DNA of 64,000 nt. It comes from Caulobacterales bacterium. Its GTDB lineage: Bacteria > Pseudomonadota > Alphaproteobacteria > Caulobacterales > Aquidulcibacteraceae. The notes under the pieces are model-generated. The model did no database searches, had not been told where the DNA came from, and saw nothing but the letters and a program-made list of their open reading frames with translations. Each line of letters starts with the position of its first letter. Position 1 is the stretch's first letter. The stretch covers positions 62,001 through 126,000 of the forward strand of contig JAFLCU010000006.1 of assembly GCA_017303355.1 (NCBI GenBank), given 5' to 3'. The position numbers were made by a program, and so were the translations under genes. Below, piece after piece: positions 23,478-32,512 of the stretch.

Positions 23478-24710
23478 CTAACCCAGAAGCTTGCGCGCTT
23501 TGTGCAGCGCTTCGATTAACGCATCGACCTCTTCAAGCCGATTGTAGCACGCGAAACTCGCCCGCGCGGTGGCGGTGACGCCGAGGCGCGCCATCAGCGG
23601 CTGCGCGCAATGGTGGCCAGCGCGCACAGCGACACCCTGACGGTCGAGGATCTGCGCCACATCATGTGGGTGCGCGCCCTCGACGGAAAAAGCCACGATG
23701 GCGCCTTTGTCAGCCGCCGCGCCGTGCAGTTTCACCCAATTGAGTTCCCGCAAGCCCGCCATGGCGCGATCACGGAGCGTTGCTTCGTGCGCTTCGATGG
23801 CGGCGCGGTCCTGCGCCTCCCACCACTCGATCGCGGCCTTGAGACCGATCGCCTCCAGGATCGGCGGCGTGCCGGCTTCAAAGCGATGCGGCGGCTCGTT
23901 GTAGGTGACGCGGCCCTGCTCGACGATGTCGATCATCTCACCGCCGCCTTCGAACGGCGGCAAGGCCTCCAAGCGCTCCATCTTGCCGTAAAGCGCGCCG
24001 ATGCCGGTGGGGCCGTAAAGCTTGTGGCCGGTGAAGGCGTAGAAATCGACGTCGAGCGCTTGCACATCGACGCGGCCGTGCACGACCGCCTGGCAGCCAT
24101 CGAGCAGCACAGGCACGCCCTTGGCGTGCGCCACGCGTACTATGTCGGCCGCCGGCGTCTTGGCGCCGAGCACGTTCGACATGTGCGTGATCGCGACCAT
24201 TTTGGTGCGCGGGCCGATCAGCGCGTCGAGCGCGACCAGATCGATGCCGCCGTCATCGTCTATATCGAGCCATTTCAGCATGACCCCTTTGCGCTCGCGC
24301 AGGAAATGCCACGGCACGATGTTGGCGTGGTGCTCCATCACGGAGACGACGATTTCGTCGCCCGGTTGGATATCAAGGCCGGCGGCGACGATGTTGATCG
24401 CCTGTGTGCCGCTCTTGGTGAAGACGATGTTTCGCGGGCTGGGCGCATTGAGCAGACGCGCGATCGCCGCGCGCGAAGCTTCGAAGGCTTCCGTCGTTTC
24501 GTTGGCAAGCGCGTGCAAGCCGCGGTGCACGTTGGCGTACGAGCCGCGCATGGCGGCGGCCATGGCTTCGATCACCGCTTCAGGCTTTTGCGCGCTGGCG
24601 GCGCTGTCGAGATAAACGAGCGGACGGCCGTTTACCTCGCGCGCGAGGATCGGGAATTCGGCGCGGAGTGCGTTGACATCGAAGGGGCGTTTAATCAGAG
24701 GCGCGTTCAT
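23478..24710 (-). CDS. sufS: Cysteine desulfurase, SufS type
   Basis: 410 aa, group II PLP-dependent desulfurase. The PLP lysine lies in FTGHKLYGPTG; the persulfide-forming Cys in VRAGHHCAQPLM near the C-terminus, the group II loop form. NxxRGxH-type N-terminal features (YANVHRGLHALA) are present. It supplies sulfur to the SufBCD scaffold. Overlaps sufD by 4 nt. No sufE is found in this window, so the sulfur-acceptor partner must be elsewhere or dispensable. Confidence 0.95.
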   Translation of the reverse strand: MNAPLIKRPFDVNALRAEFPILAREVNGRPLVYLDSAASAQKPEAVIEAMAAAMRGSYANVHRGLHALANETTEAFEASRAAIARLLNAPSPRNIVFTKSGTQAINIVAAGLDIQPGDEIVVSVMEHHANIVPWHFLRERKGVMLKWLDIDDDGGIDLVALDALIGPRTKMVAITHMSNVLGAKTPAADIVRVAHAKGVPVLLDGCQAVVHGRVDVQALDVDFYAFTGHKLYGPTGIGALYGKMERLEALPPFEGGGEMIDIVEQGRVTYNEPPHRFEAGTPPILEAIGLKAAIEWWEAQDRAAIEAHEATLRDRAMAGLRELNWVKLHGAAADKGAIVAFSVEGAHPHDVAQILDRQGVAVRAGHHCAQPLMARLGVTATARASFACYNRLEEVDALIEALHKARKLLG

Positions 24711-25582
24711 GCGGCGGCTCCGGCAAGCCAGACGCGGATGCGGCCGATCAGTTCGTTGTTCAGCTCTTCCGGCAGGCCACTCGGGATCGCCTCGACCAAG
24801 AAGCTCTCGATCAACAACGCGCGCGCTTCCGCTTCCGGCACACCGCGCGAGCGCATGTAGAAGAGCGCGCGCTCATCCAGCCCGCCCGCCGTATTGCCAT
24901 GCGCGCATTGCACGTCGTCGGCGTGGATCATGAGTTCCGGCTTCGCGAAAATCTCAGCGCCCTCTTCCAGCAACATGCCGTGGTGATATTGGCGCGCATC
25001 CGTTTTCTGCGCGTCCTTGGCGACGACGATCTTGCCCTGAAAGACGCCGCGGCCGCCTTTGCGGGCAACGCCTTTGATCAATTGGCGGGTTTCGCCGTGG
25101 GCGACATGATGGCTGATCACCGAGGTGAGATCGGCGTGGCGGCCCGCGCCCGCCATATAGACGCCGTTCAGTTCGACATGCGCGCCCTCGCCTTCCACAT
25201 CGACGTGCGTTTCGATCCGGGCGAGTTTGGCGCCTTCAGCCAGTATGAACTGGCGCAGCCTCGCGCCTTTCGCCAGGCGCACACGCGCCATCGCGAGCGG
25301 CGTGGCAGCACCAGCTTGGATCACCACGCGGGTCAAGGTCGCGCCTTCCGACACCGAAAAATCGAACGACCTTGCATCGAGATGAGCGTCGTCATCCATG
25401 CGCTCAACGATCACGCGTTGCTCGCTGGCCGGCACGTTGAGGCGCTGCGTACCAGGGGCCAATTGCTCGATGATGTCTCGCCCTTCGCGCAGCACGAGCG
25501 GCTGCTCGCCCAGCACCGCGCGCAGGTCGGAATATTTCCACGCCTCAACGCGACGCGTCGGAAGAAGAGCCGTCACGCTCAC
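24707..25582 (-). CDS. sufD: Fe-S cluster assembly protein SufD
   Basis: 291 aa, shorter than E. coli SufD (about 420) but complete in its beta-helix core and C-terminal part: MLLEEGAEIFAKPELMIHADD, VQCAHGNTAGGLDERALFYM, RSRGVPEAEARALLIESFL. The N-terminus (ALLPTRRVEAWKYSDLRAVL) holds the conserved substrate-like WKYSDL motif. SufD pairs with SufB in the SufBC2D scaffold. The compact N-terminal region is typical for alphaproteobacteria. 4-nt overlap with sufC upstream and sufS downstream. Confidence 0.93.
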   Translation of the reverse strand: MSVTALLPTRRVEAWKYSDLRAVLGEQPLVLREGRDIIEQLAPGTQRLNVPASEQRVIVERMDDDAHLDARSFDFSVSEGATLTRVVIQAGAATPLAMARVRLAKGARLRQFILAEGAKLARIETHVDVEGEGAHVELNGVYMAGAGRHADLTSVISHHVAHGETRQLIKGVARKGGRGVFQGKIVVAKDAQKTDARQYHHGMLLEEGAEIFAKPELMIHADDVQCAHGNTAGGLDERALFYMRSRGVPEAEARALLIESFLVEAIPSGLPEELNNELIGRIRVWLAGAAA

Positions 25583-26328
25583 GCCGCCGCCTTCAGATAC
25601 TTGTCATAGCCCTCGCGCTCGAGCGTCAGCGCCAGCTCAGGTCCACCGCTATCGACGATGCGGCCGCGCGCGAGGACGTGGACGCGGTCGGGTTTGATGT
25701 AGTCGAGCAAGCGCTGATAGTGCGTGATCACGAGCAAGCCGCGATCGGGGGCGCGCAACGCGTTCACATTTTCCGAGACGATGCGGAGCGCGTCGATGTC
25801 GAGACCGGAATCGGTTTCATCGAGAATGGCGAAGCGCGGCTGCAGCACCGCCATTTGCAGCGCTTCGAAGCGCTTCTTTTCGCCGCCGGAGAAGCCGACA
25901 TTGAGCGGGCGCTTCAGCATCTCCTGGTCGATCTTCAGCGCTTCTGCCTTGCTTCGCATGAGCTTCAACAACTCCGGCGCCGGCATGGGATCAAGGCCCT
26001 TGGCTTTGCGTTGCGCATTGAGCGCTGCTTTCAGGAACGCAATCACCGAGAGGCCGGGAATTTCGACCGGGTATTGGAACGAGAGAAAAAGTCCCGCCGC
26101 AGCGCGCTGTTCGGGTTCAAGCGCCAGCAGATCGATTCCATCGAGCGATGCGCTGCCGCTCGTGACCTCGTAGCCGTCGCGGCCCGAGAGCGAATACGCG
26201 AGCGTGGATTTGCCGGCGCCGTTCGGGCCCATGATGGCGTGCGTTTCGCCGGCCGGGACGCGCAGCGTCAGCCCCTTGATGATCTCGGCGCCGCCGACAT
26301 CGACGTGCAGATCCTTAACTTCAAACAC
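25579..26328 (-). CDS. sufC: Fe-S assembly ATPase SufC
   Basis: 249 aa ABC-type ATPase. Walker A GPNGAGKST, the signature FSGGEKKRFE, Walker B FAILDETDSGLD, and the switch His in LLVITHYQRLLDY. Start is a GTG at 26328 (VFEVKDLHV); the upstream membrane-protein gene ends within these codons, an 8-nt overlap (GTGTTTGA) that implies translational coupling. Energises SufBC2D for cluster assembly. Confidence 0.95.
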   Translation of the reverse strand: MFEVKDLHVDVGGAEIIKGLTLRVPAGETHAIMGPNGAGKSTLAYSLSGRDGYEVTSGSASLDGIDLLALEPEQRAAAGLFLSFQYPVEIPGLSVIAFLKAALNAQRKAKGLDPMPAPELLKLMRSKAEALKIDQEMLKRPLNVGFSGGEKKRFEALQMAVLQPRFAILDETDSGLDIDALRIVSENVNALRAPDRGLLVITHYQRLLDYIKPDRVHVLARGRIVDSGGPELALTLEREGYDKYLKAAA

Positions 26329-26614
26329 CGCTCTTCTCTCTTTTGTAGTCCGCCGCCGTGCGCACGTGATCGCCATTGGCGCGGGAAACCAGGGTGAACC
26401 AGCCGCCGAAAACGATCGCCAGCACCGCGAAGATGGCGACGCCGTGAAGCAATTCGTTGTGCAGGCCGTACCAAAGCGCCGCTCCGCCGCCGCCGAGCAT
26501 TACCGACATAAACACGACGAAAACCGCCCACCCCTTCCAATGCACGGGCGCCATGGCGCGGCTGTGATGGCCGATCGGATGACGGCGCGCGAACCAGATT
26601 TCCTTTTCCGTCAT
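26321..26614 (-). CDS. Small two-helix membrane protein inside the suf operon
   Basis: 97 aa. Two hydrophobic segments, about residues 29-50 (AVFVVFMSVMLGGGGAALWYG) and 56-77 (LHGVAIFAVLAIVFGGWFTL), with a basic N-terminus (RRHPIGHHSRAMAP) and a polar C-terminus (RTAADYKREKSGV). I do not recognise the family. The stop overlaps the sufC start by 8 nt and its start overlaps the stop of the upstream lipoprotein gene by 4 nt, so it is translated as part of the operon. Whether it is connected to Fe-S assembly is unknown. Confidence 0.8.
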   Translation of the reverse strand: MTEKEIWFARRHPIGHHSRAMAPVHWKGWAVFVVFMSVMLGGGGAALWYGLHNELLHGVAIFAVLAIVFGGWFTLVSRANGDHVRTAADYKREKSGV

Positions 26615-27297
26615 GGCGCAAACACCTGTGCGGCCGGCTCAGCGCAGAATTTCGCCTCGGCCGCGCGCGTATCCAGATCGATCGCGCCGATGCCGGGCGC
26701 ATCCGCCAGGCTGCAGCTTGAACGAATAGCGCCGTTCACGTCTTCACCTTCGACATTAACACTCGCCAGCATGTGCAGGCCTTCGCCGTCGAGCCGGTAG
26801 AACGCGACGTTCCACAACGCAGCGCCGCCGCGCGCTGGCACGGCGACATACCCTTCAGCGGTGCGTTCGATGCTGACGCCGCTTACCTCACCGACACGTC
26901 GATAGGCGCCGCTCTCGCCGCTGAACAGCCAGATCGCGTTGGCGATGTTGGCGTTGCCGGTGGCGCGCGGGATCAGAATGTCGCCACGGCCGTCGCCGTC
27001 GACATCCTGCACGCCGGGCGCGCGATACTCGGAGAGGTCCGTCTCCAGAATTGTCTGCGTCACCGAGAAATCCGGCCCCAGCACATCGACCGACACCGTG
27101 CCGCCATCGACGCCCGCCGGCACTGCGGCGAAGCGCACGTGCAAGGCGACGCCCGTCGCTTCGAGACGACATTCATTTGGCGTAAAATCACCGGCGAACA
27201 CGAGATCCGCGCACGCGGGCAATTCCACCGTTGGGTCAGGCGCGGCGCTCGGCGTACACGCCGCGAGCACGCAAAGCGCGAGCAAGGCGCGCATCAT
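26611..27297 (-). CDS. Lipoprotein with a VCBS/FG-GAP-like calcium motif, in the suf operon
   Basis: 228 aa from the ATG at 27297 ([19 protein letters not shown]): a lipoprotein signal with lipobox LAAC. The mature part contains DVDGDGRGDILIP (about residue 110), the acidic calcium-binding loop seen in FG-GAP/VCBS repeat proteins, present once. The N-terminal cysteines CADLVF and NECRL may form a disulfide. The frame extends further upstream, but the lipoprotein start coincides with the stop of the preceding gene (ATGATG overlap). Located in the cell envelope by prediction; function unknown. Confidence 0.8.
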   Translation of the reverse strand: MMRALLALCVLAACTPSAAPDPTVELPACADLVFAGDFTPNECRLEATGVALHVRFAAVPAGVDGGTVSVDVLGPDFSVTQTILETDLSEYRAPGVQDVDGDGRGDILIPRATGNANIANAIWLFSGESGAYRRVGEVSGVSIERTAEGYVAVPARGGAALWNVAFYRLDGEGLHMLASVNVEGEDVNGAIRSSCSLADAPGIGAIDLDTRAAEAKFCAEPAAQVFAP

Positions 27298-27794
27298 GGG
27301 CAGAGCTCCGAGGACCATTGATTGGCGTGCGCGCCGCGGCGGCACATCCAGCGGCGATACCCATTCTCGGGAAACCAGCCCTCGGATTCACGGCGAAACT
27401 CAACGCGCACATGACCCGCCGCGACAGAATCATCGGGGATGTTTTCGCGCACCACGTCGGCAATCGCACGTTCGCCTTCTTCGCGGATGGTCAGGCTCAC
27501 AGCGGCGTCGCCCTCGAAGCTGCCGGGGGCCACGAGATCGCCCAGCGCATCCATGATCGTCGGCGCGCCGGTGACGCCTAACTCGCTAGGCTCGACCGCC
27601 GTGAACGCATCGTTCGGCGCGGCGACCAGGAGCGGGTCCGCGGTCTCGATCTGGATCGCGTCGTCGGCGGCGCCGGCCGCGTGATCCTGCGGCGCGGTGA
27701 TGGCGCCGGATTCGCTCGGCGCCTCGCTTTGCTGTTGCTGGCCACACGCGGCTAGGCTGAGCACTGCAGCCGCGAGAATGATCCCCCGCATCAT
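27294..27794 (-). CDS. Lipoprotein of unknown function directly after sufB
   Basis: 166 aa from the ATG at 27794: [20 protein letters not shown], a lipoprotein signal with lipobox LAAC. A low-complexity acidic linker ([13 protein letters not shown]) precedes a small domain ending in three cysteines' worth of pattern around [14 protein letters not shown] and SSELCP. The frame stays open far upstream inside sufB on the same strand, but composition there is shadow-like. The ATG overlaps the sufB stop (ATGATG), with GGGGAG six bases upstream. Not recognised as a known family; probably paired with the following lipoprotein gene. Confidence 0.78.
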   Translation of the reverse strand: MMRGIILAAAVLSLAACGQQQQSEAPSESGAITAPQDHAAGAADDAIQIETADPLLVAAPNDAFTAVEPSELGVTGAPTIMDALGDLVAPGSFEGDAAVSLTIREEGERAIADVVRENIPDDSVAAGHVRVEFRRESEGWFPENGYRRWMCRRGAHANQWSSELCP

Positions 27795-29281
27795 CCGACG
27801 CTCCCCTCCAAACTGACTTCCAAGAGTTTCTGCGCTTCGACCGCGAATTCCATCGGCAGCTTTTGCAGCACCTCGCGGACAAAGCCGTTCACCAATAGCG
27901 CGACCGCCTCCTCTTCTGGGATGCCGCGCGCGCGCAGATAGAACAGTTGATCGTCGGAAAGCTTCGTGGTTGTCGCCTCGTGCTCGAATTGCGCGTCTGG
28001 CGTGCGGGTTTCGACGTACGGCACGGTGTGCGCGGCGCATTGATCGCCGATCAGCAATGAATCGCATTGCGTGAAATTGCGCGCCCCTTTGGCTTTGGCG
28101 TGCGCCGAGACGAGACCGCGATAAGCGTTGGACGAGCGCCCAGCGCTGATGCCCTTGGAGATGATGCGCGAGCGCGTGTTCTTGCCGAGATGCACCATCT
28201 TTGTGCCGGTGTCGGCTTGTTGGCAGCCATTGGTGACGGCGATGGAATAGAATTCGCCGGCACTCTCGTCGCCGCGCAGGATGCAGCTTGGATATTTCCA
28301 GGTGATGGCCGAACCGGTCTCTACTTGCGTCCAGCTGATCTTGGAACGCGGCCCACGGCAATCGCCGCGCTTGGTCACGAAATTGTAGATGCCGCCTTTG
28401 CCGTCCGCGTCGCCGGGCCACCAATTTTGCACGGTGGAATATTTGATCTCAGCATCGTCGAGCGCGACGAGTTCGACGACGGCGGCGTGCAGCTGGTTTT
28501 CATCGCGCATCGGCGCGGTGCAGCCTTCGAGATACGAGACGTAGGCGCCCTTGTCGGCGATGATCAGCGTGCGCTCGAATTGGCCAGTGCCTTCCGCGTT
28601 CATGCGAAAATAGGTGCTAAGCTCCATCGGGCAGCGCACGCCGGGCGGCACATAGACGAATGAGCCGTCAGAGAACACGGCGCTGTTCAGCGTGGCGAAG
28701 AAATTGTCGGACGTCGGCACGACCGAGCCCAGATATTTTTTCACCAGCTCCGGATGCTCGCGCACCGCTTCGCTCATCGAGCAGAAGATGACGCCAGCCT
28801 TGGCGAGTTCGTCCTTGAAGGTGGTGACGACGGAGACGCTGTCGAACACGGCGTCCACGGCCACGCGCGGCGCGCCTTCGACGCCCAGCAACACCTCCGC
28901 CTCCTTCAGCGGAATGCCCAGCTTTTTGTAGGTTTCAAGAATTTCCGGATCGATGTCGTCGAGACTTTTGTATTTCGCGCCGCTCTTCGGGGCCGCGTAA
29001 TAGCGCGCGGCCTGATAATTGATCGGCGGGTAATTCACCAGCGCCCAGGTCGGCTCTTCCATGGTTTGCCAGCGCTGGAACGCTTCCAGGCGCCAAGCAA
29101 GCATCCAGTCTGGCTCGCCTTTCTTGGCCGAGATGAAGCGCACGATTTCTTCATTGAGCCCCGGCGGCGCCAGCTCTTGCTCAAGCTCGGTGACAAAACC
29201 GTGCTTGTACTTCTCCGCTTCAAGCGCGCGCGCGGCTTCGACCGTGCCCTTATCGATGCTTTCCTTTACCGCACTCATCAC
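27791..29281 (-). CDS. sufB: Fe-S cluster assembly protein SufB
   Basis: 496 aa, normal SufB length. Scaffold subunit on which clusters form. Typical segments: [20 protein letters not shown] at the N-terminus, [78 protein letters not shown] and [19 protein letters not shown], with [13 protein letters not shown] near the C-terminus. 4-nt overlap with the upstream desulfurase gene. In this genome three unrelated envelope-protein genes separate it from sufC. Confidence 0.96.
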   Translation of the reverse strand: MMSAVKESIDKGTVEAARALEAEKYKHGFVTELEQELAPPGLNEEIVRFISAKKGEPDWMLAWRLEAFQRWQTMEEPTWALVNYPPINYQAARYYAAPKSGAKYKSLDDIDPEILETYKKLGIPLKEAEVLLGVEGAPRVAVDAVFDSVSVVTTFKDELAKAGVIFCSMSEAVREHPELVKKYLGSVVPTSDNFFATLNSAVFSDGSFVYVPPGVRCPMELSTYFRMNAEGTGQFERTLIIADKGAYVSYLEGCTAPMRDENQLHAAVVELVALDDAEIKYSTVQNWWPGDADGKGGIYNFVTKRGDCRGPRSKISWTQVETGSAITWKYPSCILRGDESAGEFYSIAVTNGCQQADTGTKMVHLGKNTRSRIISKGISAGRSSNAYRGLVSAHAKAKGARNFTQCDSLLIGDQCAAHTVPYVETRTPDAQFEHEATTTKLSDDQLFYLRARGIPEEEAVALLVNGFVREVLQKLPMEFAVEAQKLLEVSLEGSVG

Positions 29282-30402
29282 GCCGCTCCCTTGAGCGCAC
29301 GGCGCGCGGCGATCTTGTTCAGCGCATGCAGCGCCTCATCCACGTCGGTGTCCTTGGATTCATGGCCGAAGCTGACACGCAGCGCGGCCTTGGTGAGATC
29401 GATTGGCGCGCCCATCGCGGCGAGTACGCGGCTGGAGCGCACTTTTCCCGACGAGCAGGCCGCGCCCGAGCTGATGGCGACGCCTTCAAGGTCCATCGCG
29501 ATCACGGCGGTTTCTGCGGCGAGACCAGGCAGCGCGAAGTTTGAGGTGTTCGGCAGACGCGGCGCGTCCTTGCCGAAGATCACCGCATCGCTTGGTAAGC
29601 CTGCTTCGAACCGATCGCGCATCGCCGCGAGCCGCGGCGCCTCTGTCGCGCGTTCGCGCTCGGCCCATTCGATGGCGACACCAAACCCAACGAGCGCCGC
29701 GCTGTTCTCCGTGCCAGGACGACGCCCACGCTCTTGGCCGCCGCCGAAGCGCGCCGTTACGAACGGCGCGCCTGGCGCAAGCACCAGCGCGCCAGCGCCA
29801 GATGGGCCGCCAAGCTTGTGGCTGGAAATGACGAGGTAGGTCGCATCGAGATCGGCGATGCTGACGGGAATGCGGCCAAGCGCCTGCGCAGCGTCCACGA
29901 GCAGCAATGCGCCGTGTTCGCGCGCGAGCGCGGCGATCTTGGCGATCGGCTGGATCACCCCAGTTTCGTTATTGGCGAGTTGGATGGCGAGCAGCGCTGG
30001 CTTTGGCGCATCAGCCAAAAGTTTGGCGAGCCCATCGAGTTCAATAACGCCGTTTGCATCGACGGGCGCGACAAGCTGCGTCTGTAGCGTGCGCGTGGCG
30101 TGTTCGAAAACGGCGTCATGCTCAACGGCTGAAATGATCAACGACGATGCACCGACGCTTGTCAGCGCCAGATGCAGCGCTTCCGTCGCGCCCGACGTGA
30201 AGATGACGTTCTCGGCGCGCGCTTCGACAGCGCTCGCAATTTTCTCGCGCGCGTCTTCCACGATGGCTTTCGCGCGACGGCCAAAACTGTGCACGGAGGA
30301 AGGATTGCCGCCCTGCGCCAGCGCGCGCGACATCGCGACCGCCGCTTCAGCGCGCACGGGTGCGCCGGCGTTGTAGTCGCAATAGATCGGCGTCTTCGTC
30401 AT
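29278..30402 (-). CDS. Cysteine desulfurase, IscS/NifS type
   Basis: 374 aa, group I PLP-dependent desulfurase. N-terminus [18 protein letters not shown] lysine in [14 protein letters not shown], and the mobile active-site Cys in [14 protein letters not shown]. Start at 30402 ([11 protein letters not shown]), 4 bp after iscR; the frame extends further upstream inside iscR and is not needed. The operon therefore holds two desulfurases, this one and SufS; such IscS-like members in suf operons may serve the same scaffold or tRNA thiolation. Confidence 0.93.
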   Translation of the reverse strand: MTKTPIYCDYNAGAPVRAEAAVAMSRALAQGGNPSSVHSFGRRAKAIVEDAREKIASAVEARAENVIFTSGATEALHLALTSVGASSLIISAVEHDAVFEHATRTLQTQLVAPVDANGVIELDGLAKLLADAPKPALLAIQLANNETGVIQPIAKIAALAREHGALLLVDAAQALGRIPVSIADLDATYLVISSHKLGGPSGAGALVLAPGAPFVTARFGGGQERGRRPGTENSAALVGFGVAIEWAERERATEAPRLAAMRDRFEAGLPSDAVIFGKDAPRLPNTSNFALPGLAAETAVIAMDLEGVAISSGAACSSGKVRSSRVLAAMGAPIDLTKAALRVSFGHESKDTDVDEALHALNKIAARRALKGAA

Positions 30403-30406
30403 CTCA

Positions 30407-30850
30407 TTATTCCGCGGCGACGCGTGCATCGCCGTCGAAGCGCTGCTCCAGCACGTCCGCCAGCGTGACCGAGGCAAGGAAGAGTTGGATGCGCGAGCCC
30501 ATCTCGGCCCAGAGGCCGTGCGCGATGCAGCGGCCGTTCCGGCTCAGGCACCCCTTGGTCGAAGCTTCGTCGCACCGGGTGGCTTTGATCGGCTCGTTTA
30601 CGGCGTCGATGATCTCCGCGACGGTGGTTTTGTTGGCCGCGCGGGCCAGGCGATAGCCGCCGCCCGGGCCGCGCACGCCGGCCACCAAGCCAGCCTTGCG
30701 CATCCGGGCGAACAATTGCTCGAGGTAGGAGAGCGATATCTCCTGGCGGCGGGCGACCTCCTGCAGCGGCACCGCCCTCTCCACACCGCCATGCAGCGCC
30801 AGATCCGCCATAGCCATGACCGCGTAGCGGCCTTTCGAGGTCAAACGCAT
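30407..30850 (-). CDS. iscR: Rrf2-family iron-sulfur regulator IscR
   Basis: 147 aa. N-terminal winged helix (MRLTSKGRYAVMAMADLALH; recognition region ISLSYLEQLFARMRKAGLV), then three cysteines in the cluster-binding loop (CDEASTKGCLSRNGRC). Spacing CX7CX6C differs slightly from E. coli IscR. It should sense Fe-S demand through a [2Fe-2S] cluster and repress or activate its own operon. First gene of the suf operon. The 180-bp space upstream contains two strong hairpins and a TTGACC box. Confidence 0.92.
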   Translation of the reverse strand: MRLTSKGRYAVMAMADLALHGGVERAVPLQEVARRQEISLSYLEQLFARMRKAGLVAGVRGPGGGYRLARAANKTTVAEIIDAVNEPIKATRCDEASTKGCLSRNGRCIAHGLWAEMGSRIQLFLASVTLADVLEQRFDGDARVAAE

Positions 30851-30901
30851 AGCAATCCCTTCCCGCGCCCTCGCACGCCCCCAAAATCATGTGCTAGAAG
30901 G

Positions 30902-30942
30902 CGCCCCCTTCCGGGGGCGGACCCAGATTTCGGTCTGGGTCC
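30902..30942. promoter_or_regulatory. Tandem perfect hairpins in the iscR leader region
   Basis: CGCCCCC/GGGGGCG (30902-30919, 4-base loop) is followed at once by GGACCCAGA/TCTGGGTCC (30919-30942, 6-base loop). They lie 52 to 92 bp before the iscR start codon and could fold in the 5' leader, or serve as protein-binding palindromes. A TTGACC box on the minus strand at 30984-30979, followed by ACTCAGG, is a candidate minus-35/IscR site further upstream. Confidence 0.4.
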
Positions 30943-31030
30943 TTGTCTTGGGCTCCACCTAGGATGCCTGAGTATTTTGGTCAAGAATTTGCCGCTTGAT
31001 TCCGCTGGGATCTGCAGGCTGGGGTCGCGA

Positions 31031-31717
31031 ATGCCAGAAGTGATTTTCCCGGGCGCCGCTGGGCGCGTGGAAGGCCGTTATCAGGAACCGTCCAAGGAAG
31101 GCGCGCCGATCGCGCTGATCCTGCACGGCCACCCCCGCGCGGGCGGCTCGATGCAAGACCGGGTGACGGTTCAGCTCTATAAGCTTTTCGCCGACAAGGG
31201 CTTTGGCGTACTGCGCTTCAATTTTCGCGGCATCGGCCGCTCGCAGGGCGTATTCGACAACGGCATGGGCGAGCTTTCGGACGCCGCCTCCGCGCTCGAT
31301 TATCTGCAGAGCATGAACCCTAACGCCGAGCAGTGCTGGGTGGGCGGCTATTCGTTTGGCGCTTGGATTGGCCTGCAATTACTGATGCGCCGCCCCGAGA
31401 TCGATGGCTTCATCGCCGTGGCGCCGCCGGCCAACCATTACGACCTCTCGTTCCTGGCGCCGTGCCCAGCGTCGGGTGTGATGATCTATGGCACGCGCGA
31501 TAGCGTCACCACCGCCGCCGACATGGAGCGCGTGATCAGCCGCATCCGTACGCAAAAGAACATCAAGGTGGACGCCGCCATCGTTGAGGGCGCGGATCAC
31601 TTTTTCCGTGGCCGCGATCCGGGTACGGACCATTTGGCCGATGTCGAGATGCACGCGCGCGCTTATCTGGAGCGCCGCTTGGCCGGCCCGCCGCGCCCGC
31701 CGACCTCCAAGCGCTAA
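31031..31717 (+). CDS. Alpha/beta hydrolase of the bacterial DUF/YcjY-like small hydrolase group
   Basis: 228 aa. Nucleophile elbow GYSFGAW (Ser about residue 109), oxyanion segment LHGHPRAGGSMQD, acid in YGTRDSVTT and catalytic His in EGADHFFRG. The RFNFRGIGRSQG segment and the FDNGMGELSDA stretch are typical of a widespread alphaproteobacterial alpha/beta hydrolase family without assigned substrate. Monocistronic, divergent from iscR. Ends at a strong bidirectional terminator shared with the DUF4167 gene. Confidence 0.88.
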   Translation: MPEVIFPGAAGRVEGRYQEPSKEGAPIALILHGHPRAGGSMQDRVTVQLYKLFADKGFGVLRFNFRGIGRSQGVFDNGMGELSDAASALDYLQSMNPNAEQCWVGGYSFGAWIGLQLLMRRPEIDGFIAVAPPANHYDLSFLAPCPASGVMIYGTRDSVTTAADMERVISRIRTQKNIKVDAAIVEGADHFFRGRDPGTDHLADVEMHARAYLERRLAGPPRPPTSKR

Positions 31718-31737
31718 GCCGCGCCGAACCTCACAAA

Positions 31738-31777
31738 CAAAAAGCGCGGGCTTAAAGGCCCGCGCTTTCTTTTTTTT
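31738..31777. terminator. Bidirectional intrinsic terminator
   Basis: AAAAAGCGCGGGC, a 6-base loop region, then GCCCGCGCTTTCTTTTTTTT: a perfect GC stem with A- and T-tracts on the two sides. It lies between the convergent hydrolase (stop 31717) and the DUF4167 gene (stop 31790) and should end both transcripts. Confidence 0.9.
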
Positions 31778-31789
31778 CGTCAGTTTCGC

Positions 31790-32512
31790 TTATTCAGAGC
31801 GGAGGAAAGCCGGCTTCGGCCCGCCAGAAAAGCCCTCTGGCCCTTGATCTGGTTCACGCTCGCGCGGCTGCCGTTCGCGGCGGGGCGGACGTTCGCCACG
31901 CTCTTGCCGCTCGCCACGTTCTTGGCGTTCAGGCCGTTCGGCGCGCTGCTCGCCCTCAAAGCGCTCTTGGCGCTCGCCGCCGTCTTCGCGCGGCTCACGC
32001 GCTTCGCCGCCTTCACCGCCGCCCTCGGGGCGGAAACGGTTGCGGCGGCCGCGATTGCGGCCACGACGAAAATCACCGTCGCCACGCTCGAACTGGCGGT
32101 TTTGCTCGCCTTGGCTGAATTCCGCGTCAGCTTGATCGCCGGCTTCGGCGTTGGCTTCGCCCTCGCCGCCTTCGCTCTCGCCGGCGCCATCTTCGTCGCC
32201 TTCATACTCGGCTTCGGCGCTGAAGCGCTCGCCAACCTGAGGCGGCGGCATCGCCGGCTGCATGCTGCGCACGAGGCGGAAATAGTGATCCGCGTACTGC
32301 ATGTAGTTTTCGCTCAGCACACGGTCGCCAGAGGAAGCCGCGTCGCGCGCGAGCTGCAGATAGCGCTCATAGATCGCCGAGGCGTTGCCGCGAACCTTGC
32401 CGCCTTCCGGGCCATTGCTCTCCATGGCGCGGTTGGGGTTCTGATTGTTATAATTGTGGTGATGCCCACCACCGCCGCCCGGCTTCCGACCGCGACCACG
32501 CTGACGCTTCAT
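31790..32512 (-). CDS. DUF4167 domain-containing protein
   Basis: 240 aa. N-terminus is basic/glycine/histidine-rich (MKRQRGRGRKPGGGGGHHHN), followed by the conserved DUF4167 core: NRAMESNGPEGGKVRGNAS, YLQLARDAASSGDRVLSENY, MQYADHYFRLVRSM (about residues 25-85). The rest is a long disordered tail of acidic then arginine-rich repeats (GERQERGERPPRRERQPRE) ending KPAFLRSE. Found only in alphaproteobacteria, almost always next to prmC and prfA; its charge pattern suggests RNA binding, but its function is not established. Confidence 0.92.
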   Translation of the reverse strand: MKRQRGRGRKPGGGGGHHHNYNNQNPNRAMESNGPEGGKVRGNASAIYERYLQLARDAASSGDRVLSENYMQYADHYFRLVRSMQPAMPPPQVGERFSAEAEYEGDEDGAGESEGGEGEANAEAGDQADAEFSQGEQNRQFERGDGDFRRGRNRGRRNRFRPEGGGEGGEAREPREDGGERQERFEGEQRAERPERQERGERQERGERPPRRERQPREREPDQGPEGFSGGPKPAFLRSE

